Positions 39,593 through 50,694 of a DNA stretch of 64,000 bases are shown piece after piece. Both the position numbers and the translations under genes were made by a program. Origin of the DNA: Rheinheimera sp. (GTDB lineage Bacteria > Pseudomonadota > Gammaproteobacteria > Enterobacterales > Alteromonadaceae). Location of the stretch: positions 21,578 to 85,577 of the forward strand of contig SSFI01000009.1 of NCBI GenBank assembly GCA_008015325.1. Reading direction: 5' to 3'. Each line of letters opens with the position of its first letter. The first letter of the stretch is position 1. The notes under the pieces were generated by a model. It did no database searches. It was given only the letters and a program-made list of their open reading frames with translations, and was not told the DNA's origin.

Positions 39593-40416
39593 GGCTGATA
39601 CCGGTAACAGGCCGGGCGTTGCTGCACCAGCCTTGGGTCATAGCCATGAATACTCTCCGAGTGGCCAACCAACAGATAGCCGCCGGGTTTTAACACATCC
39701 AACATGTTCAGCACTATGCGTTTTTTATCCTCTAATTCGAAATAAATCAGCACATTACGCAGGAAAATCACGTCGAATTTCTGGGTGGTTTGCAGCGGCA
39801 ACATCAGGTTGTGCTGCTGAAACTGCACATGCTGACGAATCTCAGGCCGGATGCGAAACCAGCCGTTATCTTTACCAACGCCTTTGACACAAAAAGCTTT
39901 GAGTAAAGCCTGGTCGATTTTCTGGCTGTCCTGCAATGGATAAACCGCCGCGCGCGCCCGCGCTAACACCCTGGTATTGATATCGGTGCCAGTGACCTGC
40001 CAGGGGTCCTGCAAACCAAACTGACCGGCCAGCGCCAGCGCAATACTGAAGGCTTCTTCGCCGGTTGACGCCGCCGCACTCCAGACCCGCACCCTTTTTT
40101 GCAGTTCACCCCGCGTGATGAGGCTCTGCAGAAACTCAAAATGCTTGGGCTCGCGAAAAAAATATGTTTCATTGGTCGTCAGCAGATTGAGTGCCATTTC
40201 CGCTTCTTTGCTCTGCTGCGGGTCACGCAGCAGCTGCAGATAGGCATCAAAATCAGCTAAGTCCAGTTCGGTCAGACGCTTATACAGCCGCCCTGTGACC
40301 AGACTTTTTTTGGTGGCGTTCAGATGAATACCAGAGCGCTGATATAACCAGTCACGGATCTGCTGAAACTGCTGATCACTGATAAATCTGCTTTCCCGCA
40401 TCAGCAGCTCTGTCAT
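39589..40416 (-). CDS. cheR: CheR methyltransferase
   Basis: LLTTNETYFFREPKHFEFL; VWSAAASTGEEAFSIAL; VIFLRNVLIYF. Confidence 0.97.
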   Translation of the reverse strand: MTELLMRESRFISDQQFQQIRDWLYQRSGIHLNATKKSLVTGRLYKRLTELDLADFDAYLQLLRDPQQSKEAEMALNLLTTNETYFFREPKHFEFLQSLITRGELQKRVRVWSAAASTGEEAFSIALALAGQFGLQDPWQVTGTDINTRVLARARAAVYPLQDSQKIDQALLKAFCVKGVGKDNGWFRIRPEIRQHVQFQQHNLMLPLQTTQKFDVIFLRNVLIYFELEDKKRIVLNMLDVLKPGGYLLVGHSESIHGYDPRLVQQRPACYRYQP

Positions 40417-40436
40417 CCGTTACTCCCGCACCCTAA

Positions 40437-42065
40437 TCAGAAATTTTCGAAATCAAAATCGTCATCGTCCTGCTCGGTTTTGGCTTTTTTCTGCGCCCGG
40501 GGTGCCGGCGCAGCAGGCGCCCTGACTGGCTGGGCGCGACGCTTGGTTTTTGTGCTGGTGATTTGGAAATACGAGATTAGTTCCTGCAGCTGCACTGCCT
40601 GATGCGTCAGTTCTTCCGAGGTCGACGACAGCTCTTCTGAAGCGGCGGCATTTTGCTGCGTCGCCATGGTAATTTGTGCGATTGCATCGTTAATTTCACC
40701 GGCACCAGCGGACTGTTCGTTACTGGCTGCAGCGATTTCCTGCACCAGTTCTGAGGTGCGCTGAATGCCAGGCACAATTTCGTCCAGCAGCACGCCAGCC
40801 TGTTCAGCCAGTTTCACCGAACTGCCAGCCACTTCACCAATCTCTTTCGCTGCAGTCTGGCTTCGCGCCGCCAGCTTACGGACTTCGGCCGCTACAACCG
40901 CAAAACCACGGCCATGCTCGCCGGCGCGGCCGGCTTCAATCGCTGCGTTGAGCGCCAGCAGGTTGGTCTGATAGGCGATGTCGTCGATGATGCTTATTTT
41001 CTCTGCAATTTGCCGCATCGCCAGCACCGTTTCGCCCACAGCTTTACCGCCACTGATGGCTTTGACCGCGCTTTGGCTGGCAATGCCTTCGGTGATTTTG
41101 GAATTGTCATTGTTCTGACTAATCGAAGCCGTCATCTCTTCCATCGCGGCTGAGGTTTGTTCAATACTGGCGGCCTGTTCCGACGAAGCCTGACTGAGTG
41201 ACTGCGAGGTTGCGCTCATTTGCTCAGACGCCGAAGACAAAGTATCTGCCGACGAACGAACTTCCGCGATGATCTCCGATAATTTGGCCACCATCTGCGA
41301 AATTGCAAACAACATGCTACTTTCGTCACCCGGCTGCAGCCGCACCTGCACTGTTAAATCGCCGGCGGCTACTTTGCTAATTACATCTTCAGCATAATTC
41401 GGCTCGCCGCCCAGTTGCCGGGTAATACTGCGGCCAATCAACACACCAAGCACCACGCTGAGCGCAATAGCGAACAGGATGATGCCAATATTAACGCTAC
41501 GGGTATTTTCAAATTCTGCTGTCGATTGCTGATAGAACTTTTCAGCAACCTTCAGCTGCACATCAACCAAAGCAGAAAAACGCTCTGAGACCGGGTCAAT
41601 ACTGGTATAGAGCTCATTTTTAATGAAATTTTCCAGCCCCGCCTGATCTTTGGCCTGCAGCAGATTTTTCAGCACCGCGACCGACTTATCTGCCTCGTTT
41701 AACAGCGGTTTTAACTGATTGACCAGCGTCTGCTCTTCTTCCACCAGCGATGTCGCCAGATAAGCATCCCAGCGCGCGTGAATGATTTGGTAAGCCTGCT
41801 CGACATTAACCAACCCCTGCTGCCAGTCCAGATTGCCGTTGCGGACTTTGTGCGCGGTATCCACCACATTGACCGCATACATATCAGCGATTTGTTTTAA
41901 ATCTTTCAGCGGCACCACGCGATCGTTGTAAACACTGGCCATCGCTTCATTAGAAGCTTGCATGCCGGAAATGCCCAGCATGCCAATCAACACTATTAAT
42001 GCGATCATGCTGCCCGCCAGCGTCGCCAGCCGGACTGATACTTTCATGCGACTAAACATTTTCAC
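40437..42065 (-). CDS. Methyl-accepting chemotaxis protein
   Basis: TM-4HB-TM-HAMP-like; signalling tip [40 protein letters not shown]. Confidence 0.96.
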   Translation of the reverse strand: MKMFSRMKVSVRLATLAGSMIALIVLIGMLGISGMQASNEAMASVYNDRVVPLKDLKQIADMYAVNVVDTAHKVRNGNLDWQQGLVNVEQAYQIIHARWDAYLATSLVEEEQTLVNQLKPLLNEADKSVAVLKNLLQAKDQAGLENFIKNELYTSIDPVSERFSALVDVQLKVAEKFYQQSTAEFENTRSVNIGIILFAIALSVVLGVLIGRSITRQLGGEPNYAEDVISKVAAGDLTVQVRLQPGDESSMLFAISQMVAKLSEIIAEVRSSADTLSSASEQMSATSQSLSQASSEQAASIEQTSAAMEEMTASISQNNDNSKITEGIASQSAVKAISGGKAVGETVLAMRQIAEKISIIDDIAYQTNLLALNAAIEAGRAGEHGRGFAVVAAEVRKLAARSQTAAKEIGEVAGSSVKLAEQAGVLLDEIVPGIQRTSELVQEIAAASNEQSAGAGEINDAIAQITMATQQNAAASEELSSTSEELTHQAVQLQELISYFQITSTKTKRRAQPVRAPAAPAPRAQKKAKTEQDDDDFDFENF

Positions 42066-42567
42066 CTCGTCCCTTTTGGGGTTTGACGTTTTCTATCAAT
42101 GAAGCCAATTCTTCAATCGATAACACTTTGTCGCCGTGCAGCAACACCACAAAACTCTGTTCAATATTGACCACGCCCTGAATAAACTGCGCTTTTAACC
42201 GCGCGCCAAAACTGGGTGGCGCTTCAATCTGGTCTTTGCCGATTTCCAGCACTTCACTGACACTGTCGACCGCAGCCCCGATCACAGCCAGCTGACCTTC
42301 AAACGGGACCTCCAAAATGATAATGCAGGTACGTTTTTTCAGCTCCAGCGTGCTACGGCCAAGCCGCACCGACAGGTCGATCACCGGGACAATGTCGCCG
42401 CGTAAGTTAATGACTCCCTTCACAAAATCCGGCATCAGCGGCACTGTTGTCAGCTGGCCGTATTCAATGATTTCCCGCACTGTGTCGATACTGATGCCAA
42501 AACATTCGTCCCTGAGCAAAAACGTCAGGTACTGCTGTCGGTTGACCTCAAGGTCTTGTTGATTCAC
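42052..42567 (-). CDS. cheW: CheW coupling protein
   Basis: [21 protein letters not shown]...[26 protein letters not shown]. Confidence 0.96.
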   Translation of the reverse strand: MNQQDLEVNRQQYLTFLLRDECFGISIDTVREIIEYGQLTTVPLMPDFVKGVINLRGDIVPVIDLSVRLGRSTLELKKRTCIIILEVPFEGQLAVIGAAVDSVSEVLEIGKDQIEAPPSFGARLKAQFIQGVVNIEQSFVVLLHGDKVLSIEELASLIENVKPQKGRGENV

Positions 42568-44684
42568 CTGTTGTCTCCTTGCACTGGTACGCCACTGACG
42601 TGTTCAGTTTCAGCGGAACATGCATATTCAATTAATTGCGGAATATCCAGAATAAAACCGACATCACCACTGCCGAGGATAGTGGAACCACTGATACCAT
42701 GGGTGGAACGGAATATTGGTGCCAGCGGCTTAATCACCGCCTGTAATTCGCCGTTGAGGGTATCGACCACCAAACCTGCGCGGCTGCGGCCATATTGCAC
42801 GACCACGATGTTTTCCCGGCTCGAGGCTGGTTCCGATAGCTGAAACAGCTGGCGCAAGCGGACAAATGGCAATACGTCGCCGCGTAAATTCAGATAGTTG
42901 CGGTCACTGACCAGCTCAGCCTGTTCAAACTCCAGACATTCCTGAATCATATTGACCGGTAGCACCAGGTGAGTGTCGCCAACTGTGACTTCAAAACCGT
43001 CGATGATCGCCAGTGTCAGCGGCAACCGGATGCGAAAACGGGTGCCTTTGCCAAGTTCGGAGTCGATGAGGATCTGGCCACGTAACTCTTCAATATTGCG
43101 TTTAACGACATCCATCCCGACGCCGCGACCGGACAAATTGGTCACCTGCGCAGCGGTGGAAAAGCCTGGTTCAAAAATCAGCCGGTAAATATCTTCCTGG
43201 CTAAGCGACTGATCACTGCTGATCAAGCCCTTTTCTTCAGCTTTAGCGCGAATGCGACCGGCATCAAGGCCTGCACCGTCATCCTGGATTTCAATCACGA
43301 CAGCGCCGGCTTCATGATAAGCCGCGAGCTTCAGCCTCCCCTGTGCCGGTTTGCCGCGATAAGTGCGGATGTCGACCGGTTCAATGCCGTGATCCAGCGC
43401 GTTGCGTACTATGTGCATCAAAGGGTCGGACAGTTTTTCCACCATCGACTTATCGAGTTCAGTTTCCGCGCCCACCACGTCCAGCTCGACGTCTTTACCG
43501 AGTTCGCGTGACACGTCACGGACTATGCGTTTCAGCCGGCTGAACGACTCGCCGATCTGCACCATGCGCAGGCTCAGCGCACCATCGCGGATTTGCTCAA
43601 TCAGATGGGTAATACTGGAAAATGCTTCCTGCAGCTGTTCATTGTTAGTCTGACTAATCAGCACTTCATTGGCCGTACCGGCCGTGACCATTTCGCCGAT
43701 GAGTTTTATCAGATGGTCCAGTTTGCGCGCCTCCACTTTCAATACTTGAAAGTCGCTGGCTCTTTTATGTTCCTGATGTGCCTGCCGGTTGACGGCGGCT
43801 TCAACGACCGCAGGCGCCACAGCCCCTTGCTGCACCAGCAATTCACCGACAGAACTGTGAGTCTGCTGTTTTTGCAGCTCCAGCACCTGTTCCAGTTCGC
43901 GCGGTGTAACCGCGCCGGCGTCGACCAACAGCTGACCAAGTTTTTCCGGTTGCAGCGGCGTGTGCGCCAGCTGCTCAACCACGGTCAGCGGGGGTTTAAT
44001 CTGAACCTGACTCGATTCCTGAATAAATTCAAAGACGTCTTCAATTTTCTGTTTGCTGGCGTCGGTTTTCAGCAGGAGCTGCAGCTGCAGATAACAGCTT
44101 TCCGGGTCAAAATCAGCCGGAAAGTGATGTTGCAGCGCAACCTCTTCCAGCGTGCCCAGAGTGCTCAGATAACTCAATTGCGACACCGGGTCCATGCCGT
44201 CACGAAATACATCCACACCATAAGCCACATCAATACGCCAGGCATCGGCCGCCGCCGGTTGTGCAGCTGTTGCTGCAATTGCTGCAACAGCTGTTGCCGG
44301 TTGCAGATAAACGCCCAGCTGCTCCAGCAATGCAGTGCCCTGTGCTGCATTCACCACTTGCCCCGGGTCGCTCAGCGCGGCGATCATCTGTGCCATATGC
44401 TGCTGGCAATCCAGCAACAGACTGACCAGCGCCGCATCCATCTGCAATTTATTGTCGCGCACTTTGTCGAGTACACTTTCGACGCTGTGGGTAAAACCCA
44501 CCACAGTGTTAAAACCAAATAAACCGGCCGAGCCTTTGATGGTATGCGCCGCGCGGAAAATGGCGGCAATGTGGTCGGCCGGCGTCGCGTCACCGCTTTC
44601 AATATCCAGCAAACAGGTTTCCATCACCTGCAGTAAATCCTGCGCTTCTTCGATAAAAATCTGCTCCGCCTGCGCCATATCCAT
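42564..44684 (-). CDS. cheA: CheA histidine kinase
   Basis: HPt (IFRAAHTIKGSAGLFGF), HATPase (RNALDHGIE; GVGMDVVKRNIEELRG), CheW-like C-terminus. Central MshEN-like segment LGQLLVDAGAVTPRELEQVLELQ. Confidence 0.96.
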   Translation of the reverse strand: MDMAQAEQIFIEEAQDLLQVMETCLLDIESGDATPADHIAAIFRAAHTIKGSAGLFGFNTVVGFTHSVESVLDKVRDNKLQMDAALVSLLLDCQQHMAQMIAALSDPGQVVNAAQGTALLEQLGVYLQPATAVAAIAATAAQPAAADAWRIDVAYGVDVFRDGMDPVSQLSYLSTLGTLEEVALQHHFPADFDPESCYLQLQLLLKTDASKQKIEDVFEFIQESSQVQIKPPLTVVEQLAHTPLQPEKLGQLLVDAGAVTPRELEQVLELQKQQTHSSVGELLVQQGAVAPAVVEAAVNRQAHQEHKRASDFQVLKVEARKLDHLIKLIGEMVTAGTANEVLISQTNNEQLQEAFSSITHLIEQIRDGALSLRMVQIGESFSRLKRIVRDVSRELGKDVELDVVGAETELDKSMVEKLSDPLMHIVRNALDHGIEPVDIRTYRGKPAQGRLKLAAYHEAGAVVIEIQDDGAGLDAGRIRAKAEEKGLISSDQSLSQEDIYRLIFEPGFSTAAQVTNLSGRGVGMDVVKRNIEELRGQILIDSELGKGTRFRIRLPLTLAIIDGFEVTVGDTHLVLPVNMIQECLEFEQAELVSDRNYLNLRGDVLPFVRLRQLFQLSEPASSRENIVVVQYGRSRAGLVVDTLNGELQAVIKPLAPIFRSTHGISGSTILGSGDVGFILDIPQLIEYACSAETEHVSGVPVQGDNR

Positions 44685-44686
44685 GT

Positions 44687-44995
44687 TCAGGCCTCCTCAG
44701 CAACAGCATTGAGTTCAAGACGAAACAGCGCAAGTACTTTGGCAATCACCGGATTCTCCAGCCCAATCCAGCGCAGCGGCTGCTCGGGTTTTAAGGTCTG
44801 TTGCAGATACAACAGCAGCTGCAAACCAGCGCTGTCAAAATCCTGCACTGCGCTGAGGTCAACCATCAGCTGCGACAAAACTTCCTGCGACAGTGACTGC
44901 AGGCTGTCAAAATCATCCCGCACCGAGAAAATATTCAGCTCGGCGTGAAACACCAGAATATGAAAATCGGCTTTGCGTTCGATGGTGACTGCCAT
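44687..44995 (-). CDS. STAS-domain protein
   Basis: LMVDLSAVQDFDSAGLQLLLYLQQ. Confidence 0.85.
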   Translation of the reverse strand: MAVTIERKADFHILVFHAELNIFSVRDDFDSLQSLSQEVLSQLMVDLSAVQDFDSAGLQLLLYLQQTLKPEQPLRWIGLENPVIAKVLALFRLELNAVAEEA

Positions 44996-45034
44996 AAAAA
45001 ATCCTTTCTGCCTGTAGATGGACCGGTTAGTGCG

Positions 45035-45403
45035 TTATGGCAATATCAATTTGTTCACCGCATCAAGCATCTGCTCGGCTTTAAAAGGTTTCACTACCCA
45101 GGCCTTGGCACCAGCGGCTTTACCAGCGGCTTTTTTGTCGTCCGAGCCTTCAGTGGTCAGCATAATGACCGGGGTAAAGCGGTACGCGGCGAGCTTTTTC
45201 AGTTCAGTGACAAAAGTGATGCCGTCCATGTTTGGCATATTGACGTCGGAGATCACCAGATGAATTTTGCGACCGTCACATTTGGTTAAAGCGTCTTTGC
45301 CATCTGAGCCTTCGATGACATCAAAGCCGGCGCCCCGCAGCGCCATGCCGACCACCTGCCGAATTGAAATAGAATCATCCACAATCAAAATGGTTTTACT
45401 CAT
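45035..45403 (-). CDS. cheY: CheY-like response regulator
   Basis: ILIVDDSISIRQVVGMALRGAGF...LVISDVNMPNMDG...AKAWVVKPF. Confidence 0.93.
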   Translation of the reverse strand: MSKTILIVDDSISIRQVVGMALRGAGFDVIEGSDGKDALTKCDGRKIHLVISDVNMPNMDGITFVTELKKLAAYRFTPVIMLTTEGSDDKKAAGKAAGAKAWVVKPFKAEQMLDAVNKLILP

Positions 45404-45411
45404 AACAGTCC

Positions 45412-46578
45412 TTAGAAAAATGTAATGTCAGAACTGGCCGGGCCCTGCGAAGCCTGCTTGCCGCTGTGTACCGCCACCTGTTCTAACGTGGTGTAGGTTT
45501 TGGCGATATCACGCAGCCATTGTTGCTGGTCGAGTTGGCTCAGCCCGTCTTCACGATTTAACAACTGATGGAGTTTGTCGATATCGGCGCTGACATGCGC
45601 CAGAATCTGGCTGACGCGGTCCTGGAACTGCAACGAGGTCAACACCTCACTGATTTCGTGCTGCACATTCAGACTGCTGCTTTCCAGCTGTTCGGACGAC
45701 GCCAGGATCGCGCTGGCCACTTGTTTAAAGTCGCCAAGCACCTGCTGAATAGAGACTTCAGACTGGTGCAGACGCTGGTCATCCTGTTCGGTGAATTGTG
45801 CAGTGCGCGCCAGCGTGCGTTTGAGCATTTCGTTTACATCATCAATACGTTTGGTAATGCGCGCGCCGGTCTCGCCGGAGCGGGAAGACAGCGTGCGCAC
45901 TTCGTCAGCCACCACGGCAAAACCTCGGCCCTGTTCGCCGGCCCGCGCTGCTTCAATGGCGGCATTTAATGCTAATAAGTTGGTCTGCGACGCGATACCG
46001 GCGACTTCCGCGCCCATGGTTTTGAGTTCGTCAGTGATTGCGGCCAGTGCATTGATTTCCTTCAGTAATTCATCGCGATTACTGATCGCTTCGCGCAACA
46101 AACTGACAATAGCAGTCAAGTTGCCGTCACTTTGCTGCACCACGTCAGCAAGCCCGGTATGCCCACCGGTGGCCGAACGCGACGAGTGAATCGATTGTTG
46201 CAGCTGCTCGTAAATGCCGTGGAACTGGCTGACTAAAGCATTGACGGCACTTTCTAACTGATGGGATGCCATCTGTTGCTGGTCACGCCAGACCGGCAAC
46301 ACCGCCAGCAAAAACTGCTGCTGTTGCACAATTTGTTCCTGTTGCTGGGACTGTAATTCGCGGGCGATATCCTGTTGCGTCTGCGCCTGTTGCCAGGCTT
46401 GTTGCAGCAGTCTTTGCAGCTGTGACCAGCTCCAGAACGCTGCCACAAGCGCCACCACGCTACCGCCGAGACGCACAGCCATAGACGCCGGGCTGAACAG
46501 CAATAACGCGCAAATGAACAATAAAGCAGTGGCCAAAACGAAAGAAGGGACAAAATGCTGATTATCAGGTCGTGCCAT
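45412..46578 (-). CDS. Methyl-accepting chemotaxis protein
   Basis: Signalling tip [43 protein letters not shown]. Confidence 0.93.
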   Translation of the reverse strand: MARPDNQHFVPSFVLATALLFICALLLFSPASMAVRLGGSVVALVAAFWSWSQLQRLLQQAWQQAQTQQDIARELQSQQQEQIVQQQQFLLAVLPVWRDQQQMASHQLESAVNALVSQFHGIYEQLQQSIHSSRSATGGHTGLADVVQQSDGNLTAIVSLLREAISNRDELLKEINALAAITDELKTMGAEVAGIASQTNLLALNAAIEAARAGEQGRGFAVVADEVRTLSSRSGETGARITKRIDDVNEMLKRTLARTAQFTEQDDQRLHQSEVSIQQVLGDFKQVASAILASSEQLESSSLNVQHEISEVLTSLQFQDRVSQILAHVSADIDKLHQLLNREDGLSQLDQQQWLRDIAKTYTTLEQVAVHSGKQASQGPASSDITFF

Positions 46579-46916
46579 GATGATTTCCTGTAAGAAAGGC
46601 AGGTCTGGCTAGATTTTTCAGCGGAAAAAACCAACCAAACTCCAACTAACTATATGAACAGAATCAGAATTAGCTCAAGTTAAATGAAGTTTAATTATTA
46701 GCATTAATTCAGACACAGAAGAGAAAATTTTTCCTGTTTTGTAAAATCACACCCTCTGAGGGCAGAGCTAAAAAGCGTATTTGATACAAAAATACAACAA
46801 GGTGAAATTTGAAACGTTTAAGACAACACGGCGCTGCAACATAAAACTCTTTTTGAGGGACTATTTCTCCATCTCATGGTATCAGGCTATAAATGTATCA
46901 TTTTGTATCATTTAGT

Positions 46917-46936
46917 AATGATACTCATTCTTATCT
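46917..46936 (+). promoter_or_regulatory. Putative Fur box (AATGATACTCATTCTTATCT)
   Basis: Resembles the Fur consensus; lies upstream of the flavin/2Fe-2S reductase. Confidence 0.55.
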
Positions 46937-47043
46937 ATTCTGTATCTGTGTTACACTGCCCACCTGGAAAAGTCGGACCAAAATTCCGGCTTCACCCAAC
47001 ACATACAGCATAGCTATGCTGTCAACGAACCAGATTAATTTAC

Positions 47044-48090
47044 ATGATAGCGGCGATTGCACTTTTCCTGATTTTGTTTCTACCTGCCATCCGGCTGATG
47101 CATAGCCTGCATTTGCGACTGCATCGGTACTACGAAACCCGCCGACAGCATCAACCAGCGCTCACGTTATGCGTCAGCCGGGTGCGGCGCCAGAGCCGAT
47201 ATCTTCAGCTCACGCTGGTTGCAGCCGATGGCCGGGCGCTACCGAAAGCCCGTGCCGGCCAGCATATTCAGCTGTTTGGCACCGATGCGGCCGGGCAACC
47301 GGTCAGCCGCGCTTATTCGCTGGCACAGGATTGCCGGCATAGCTATTTTTACCGGCTGGTAATTAAAGCCGAAGCCGGCGGACGGTTGAGCGGTCAGCTG
47401 TTCAACACAGTCCGGGCTGGGGATTTACTGCAAGCCAGTTTACCGAAAGGTCATTTTGCCTTGTTTCGCAGCCGCAAGCCGCTGGTGCTGATCGCCGGTG
47501 GCGTCGGTATTACCCCGATGCTGGCGATGGTCTATCAGGCACTGCGCCAGCGCCGGCGTGTCACGCTGATTTATCAGGCGCGAACTGCGGCGGATCTTTT
47601 ATTTCATCGTTTATTCAGCCGGTTAGCCGGCCTGCATTATCTGCCGGTATTATCACAGCCAACGCCGGACTGGCTCGGCGGCCATGGCCGCATCAGCGCA
47701 GCTCAGTTGCTGGCCATCGGCGGCCGCAGTGCCAGTTATTATTGCTGCGCCAATGCAGCGATGACCGAGCAGCTCAGCAACGATTTGGCCAAAGCCGGCG
47801 TTACTTTGCATTACGAACTGTTCAGTGCGGGCGCTACCAAGCAGAGCTGTTTACTGCAATATAGGGATATCAGTACCGATTCTGCCGGGTTCTGCTCAGT
47901 ACTGGATGCGCTCAACAGTGCGGGCGCAGGCATTCCGTCTGACTGCAGGGGTGGTTCTTGTGGTTTTTGCAAAAAACGGCTGCTCAAGGGTGAAGTGATC
48001 CAAATGCTGGACCCGGCGACACCGCTCGCCGCCGGTGAAGTGTTGACCTGCTGTATCCAGGCCAAAACCACGCTGCTGCTGAGTGACTGA
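47044..48090 (+). CDS. FNR-type flavin reductase with C-terminal [2Fe-2S] ferredoxin domain
   Basis: SRAYSLAQ FAD motif; VLIAGGVGITPMLAM; ferredoxin CRGGSCGFCKKRLLKGEV...LTCCIQ. Confidence 0.9.
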   Translation: MIAAIALFLILFLPAIRLMHSLHLRLHRYYETRRQHQPALTLCVSRVRRQSRYLQLTLVAADGRALPKARAGQHIQLFGTDAAGQPVSRAYSLAQDCRHSYFYRLVIKAEAGGRLSGQLFNTVRAGDLLQASLPKGHFALFRSRKPLVLIAGGVGITPMLAMVYQALRQRRRVTLIYQARTAADLLFHRLFSRLAGLHYLPVLSQPTPDWLGGHGRISAAQLLAIGGRSASYYCCANAAMTEQLSNDLAKAGVTLHYELFSAGATKQSCLLQYRDISTDSAGFCSVLDALNSAGAGIPSDCRGGSCGFCKKRLLKGEVIQMLDPATPLAAGEVLTCCIQAKTTLLLSD

Positions 48091-48271
48091 CTCGCCGACT
48101 GATTTTATCCAGTGCCAGCGGGCGCCCCGCCTGCTTCAGGTTATTACGTTCCTTCGCATATAACTTTTCAGTTATATCCTGCTCCGAAAAAGTATTTAAA
48201 GTTATTAACCCGCTCTGTTTTAATGCAGACTCTTAGATATTAGGCATATAGATGTCTAAACGGAGGCGCAG

Positions 48272-48403
48272 ATGCAACAGACCCCATTGACCCGCTGGCA
48301 ACGCTACAGCTTATGGCTGCAACAGGCGTTAATCCGCGCTGAGCTTGGCCCCTGGCAAGCGCCCGTTCGTTCTGGCAACCCTTCGGTGGCAGAGTCATTA
48401 TGA
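48272..48403 (+). CDS. Small ORF (43 aa) overlapping the cysA start (ATGA)
   Basis: [50 protein letters not shown] 5 nt upstream; stop overlaps cysA ATG. Confidence 0.6.
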   Translation: MQQTPLTRWQRYSLWLQQALIRAELGPWQAPVRSGNPSVAESL

Positions 48404-49464
48404 GTATTGAAGTCCGGCAACTGCGGAAGAATTTCGGCGATTTTAAAGCCGTGGATAATGTCAGCCTGTCGATCCAAAGCGGTGAACTGACTGCATTGCT
48501 CGGCCCATCCGGCTCCGGTAAAACCACCTTGTTGCGCCTGATCGCAGGGCTGGAGCAGGCTGATAGCGGCAGTATTCTGTTTAACGGTGAGGACATCAGC
48601 GATCGCCACGTCAGCGAACGCGGCGTCGGTTTTGTATTCCAGCATTATGCTTTGTTTAAACATATGACGGTGGCAGAAAACGTTGGTTTTGGTTTAAGTG
48701 TGAAGCCAAAGAAATTCCGCCCGTCCAATGCTGAAATTCAAAAAAAGGTGCAGAAACTACTGGAACTGGTGCAACTGGACTGGACCGCAGACCGCTATCC
48801 ATCACAGCTCTCCGGCGGCCAGCGCCAGCGTATCGCGCTGGCCCGCGCTTTAGCCGTTGAGCCAAAAGTACTGCTGCTCGATGAGCCGTTCGGCGCGCTG
48901 GACGCCAAAGTACGCGCCGAATTACGCCGCTGGTTGCGCCGGCTGCATGACGAAATTCATGTCACTTCAGTCTTTGTCACCCACGACCAGGAAGAAGCGC
49001 TGGAAGTCGCTGACCGCATCGTGGTGATGAACAAAGGCCGCGTCGAACAGGACGGCACGCCTGAGCAAGTCTACGACCATCCGGCCAATCCATTTGTCTA
49101 CGAATTCTTAGGCACGGTGAACCTGTTTCACGCCCGGGTACGCGACGGCGACCAGCTGGTGCAGCCCAGCAGCGCCGACCTGCCGGCCGAAGCCGCGCAA
49201 CTGGAACAGCCGGGCCTTGCTTATGTGCGCCCGCATGAAATCGATGTGCTGCATACCAAAGAAGAAGACTCGATTGCTGCACGGCTTGACCTCATCACAG
49301 TAGTAGGCCCGACGGTGCGGCTGGAATTGCAGTCACAACAAGCCGACCAGATCATCCATGTCGAACTGGATAAAACCCGCTTTAAACAGCTGGGGCTGTC
49401 GGTTGGCCAGCACACCTGGTTAAAACCGCGCTACAGCCGGGTGTTTTTGGGCGAAGGGATTTAA
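48400..49464 (+). CDS. cysA: Sulfate/thiosulfate ABC transporter ATP-binding protein CysA
   Basis: [20 protein letters not shown] (Walker A), [34 protein letters not shown]-like C-terminus. Confidence 0.95.
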   Translation: MSIEVRQLRKNFGDFKAVDNVSLSIQSGELTALLGPSGSGKTTLLRLIAGLEQADSGSILFNGEDISDRHVSERGVGFVFQHYALFKHMTVAENVGFGLSVKPKKFRPSNAEIQKKVQKLLELVQLDWTADRYPSQLSGGQRQRIALARALAVEPKVLLLDEPFGALDAKVRAELRRWLRRLHDEIHVTSVFVTHDQEEALEVADRIVVMNKGRVEQDGTPEQVYDHPANPFVYEFLGTVNLFHARVRDGDQLVQPSSADLPAEAAQLEQPGLAYVRPHEIDVLHTKEEDSIAARLDLITVVGPTVRLELQSQQADQIIHVELDKTRFKQLGLSVGQHTWLKPRYSRVFLGEGI

Positions 49465-49486
49465 TGCCTAGCGGCATGCTTTTTTT

Positions 49487-49589
49487 GCCCTGCGGGCGGC
49501 GGTTTGGTTGTTATCATCATTTTTGCCTTGTCGGCGAGATCGCTTAGCAAAGGAAATAACAATTACTAAAACAAAGCCGCCCGCAGGGC
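49487..49589. repeat. Palindromic dispersed repeat, copy 3
   Basis: GCCCTGCGGGCGGC ... GCCGCCCGCAGGGC; core ATCATTTTTGCCTTGTCGGCGAGATCGCTTAGCAAAGG. Confidence 0.85.
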
Positions 49590-49764
49590 AAAGAACCAGC
49601 GCCAGAAGAAAAAATGATTATTCATCACAAACAGAAATACATCAAAAAATCTAATTCATCCGTCACAATTCTTCTTGTGCTTCCGCCACAGCCTTGTCAC
49701 GCAAGACCACTAATCTTACGCCCGTAGCTGCAGCCGCAGCACCAACGCTCAGAAGGAAAATCGG

Positions 49765-50145
49765 ATGAAACTGCTGACTCACACTTCAACACTGCTGGCC
49801 GGCCTGTTTGCCCTGAGTCTGCTGAATATCAGCACTGCACAGGCTGCAGCACAACACAGCTACAGCAACAGTGGTTACTGCCAGCTGGTGGCGAAAGGCA
49901 CTTCGCAGTATCAGCGTAATCTGCTGGCTGCTTATGCCGGTAAACTGGGGTATGCGCCCAGTCAACTGGAATGTCGCAACCTGCAGCAACAGCGCACAAC
50001 AGCAACGCCGGTGTTTGAACTGGGCAGTGCTATTAAGCAATTTGAACAAGGCTCAGTGCGTAAACTGCCAAATGCCACAGTGGAAAAACTGAAAGAATTA
50101 GATAAAAACCGGCAGCAACAGTGGTTTAATCAGGTCGCTGGTTAA
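49765..50145 (+). CDS. Small secreted hypothetical protein (possibly DUF3718-like)
   Basis: Signal peptide LLTHTSTLLAGLFALSLLNISTAQAA; good SD and compact ORF. Confidence 0.6.
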   Translation: MKLLTHTSTLLAGLFALSLLNISTAQAAAQHSYSNSGYCQLVAKGTSQYQRNLLAAYAGKLGYAPSQLECRNLQQQRTTATPVFELGSAIKQFEQGSVRKLPNATVEKLKELDKNRQQQWFNQVAG

Positions 50146-50263
50146 TCTTTGCTATCACCACAAGGGCGGCCGCACTGGCCGCCCGCACATTTCTGTCGTG
50201 ACTACTTGAGCAGCCCTACAGCAATTGCCTACAATAGCACTCTTTTTTCAGTAGAATCTCAGC

Positions 50264-50512
50264 ATGAACGACACCACCGCACGCCCGGAATTACCAGACC
50301 GTTTATCCGTCCAGCCACGCAGCCCGTTTTACAATGCCGCTGTGTTTGAATTTGACATCGGCATCCGCCTGAACGGCAAAGAACGTTTTGACGTCGAAGA
50401 ATATTGCATCAGCGAAGGCTGGGTCAAAGTACCGGCAGGCAAAGCGGTCGACCGCCGTGGTCAGCCGCTGCTGATGACGATGAAAGGCACAGTCGAAGCC
50501 TATTACCGTTAA
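50264..50512 (+). CDS. DUF3297 family protein
   Basis: LPDRLSVQPRSPFYNAAVFEFDIGIRLNGKERFDVEEYCISEGWVKVPAGKAVDRRGQPLLMTMKGTVEAYYR. Confidence 0.9.
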   Translation: MNDTTARPELPDRLSVQPRSPFYNAAVFEFDIGIRLNGKERFDVEEYCISEGWVKVPAGKAVDRRGQPLLMTMKGTVEAYYR

Positions 50513-50694
50513 GCATCTGCACTCTCCCGCCAGACTCAGGCAAGCGCTGGCGGGGTCCAACTCAGCGTAGATATTCCACTCAGCCCTACCCATTTTATCC
50601 ATTGTTTTTGCTATTGACTTTATTAAGATTTAGCTAATATCTCTATCAACCATCTCCTGCACTCGCTGCATCCGCGGCTGAGAGGTCGACCGCA

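Noticed and set aside
43593-44522. 309-aa + strand ORF antisense to cheA
   Set aside because: Mirrors the coding frame of a well-supported CheA and has no recognisable domain; GC-rich shadow ORF.
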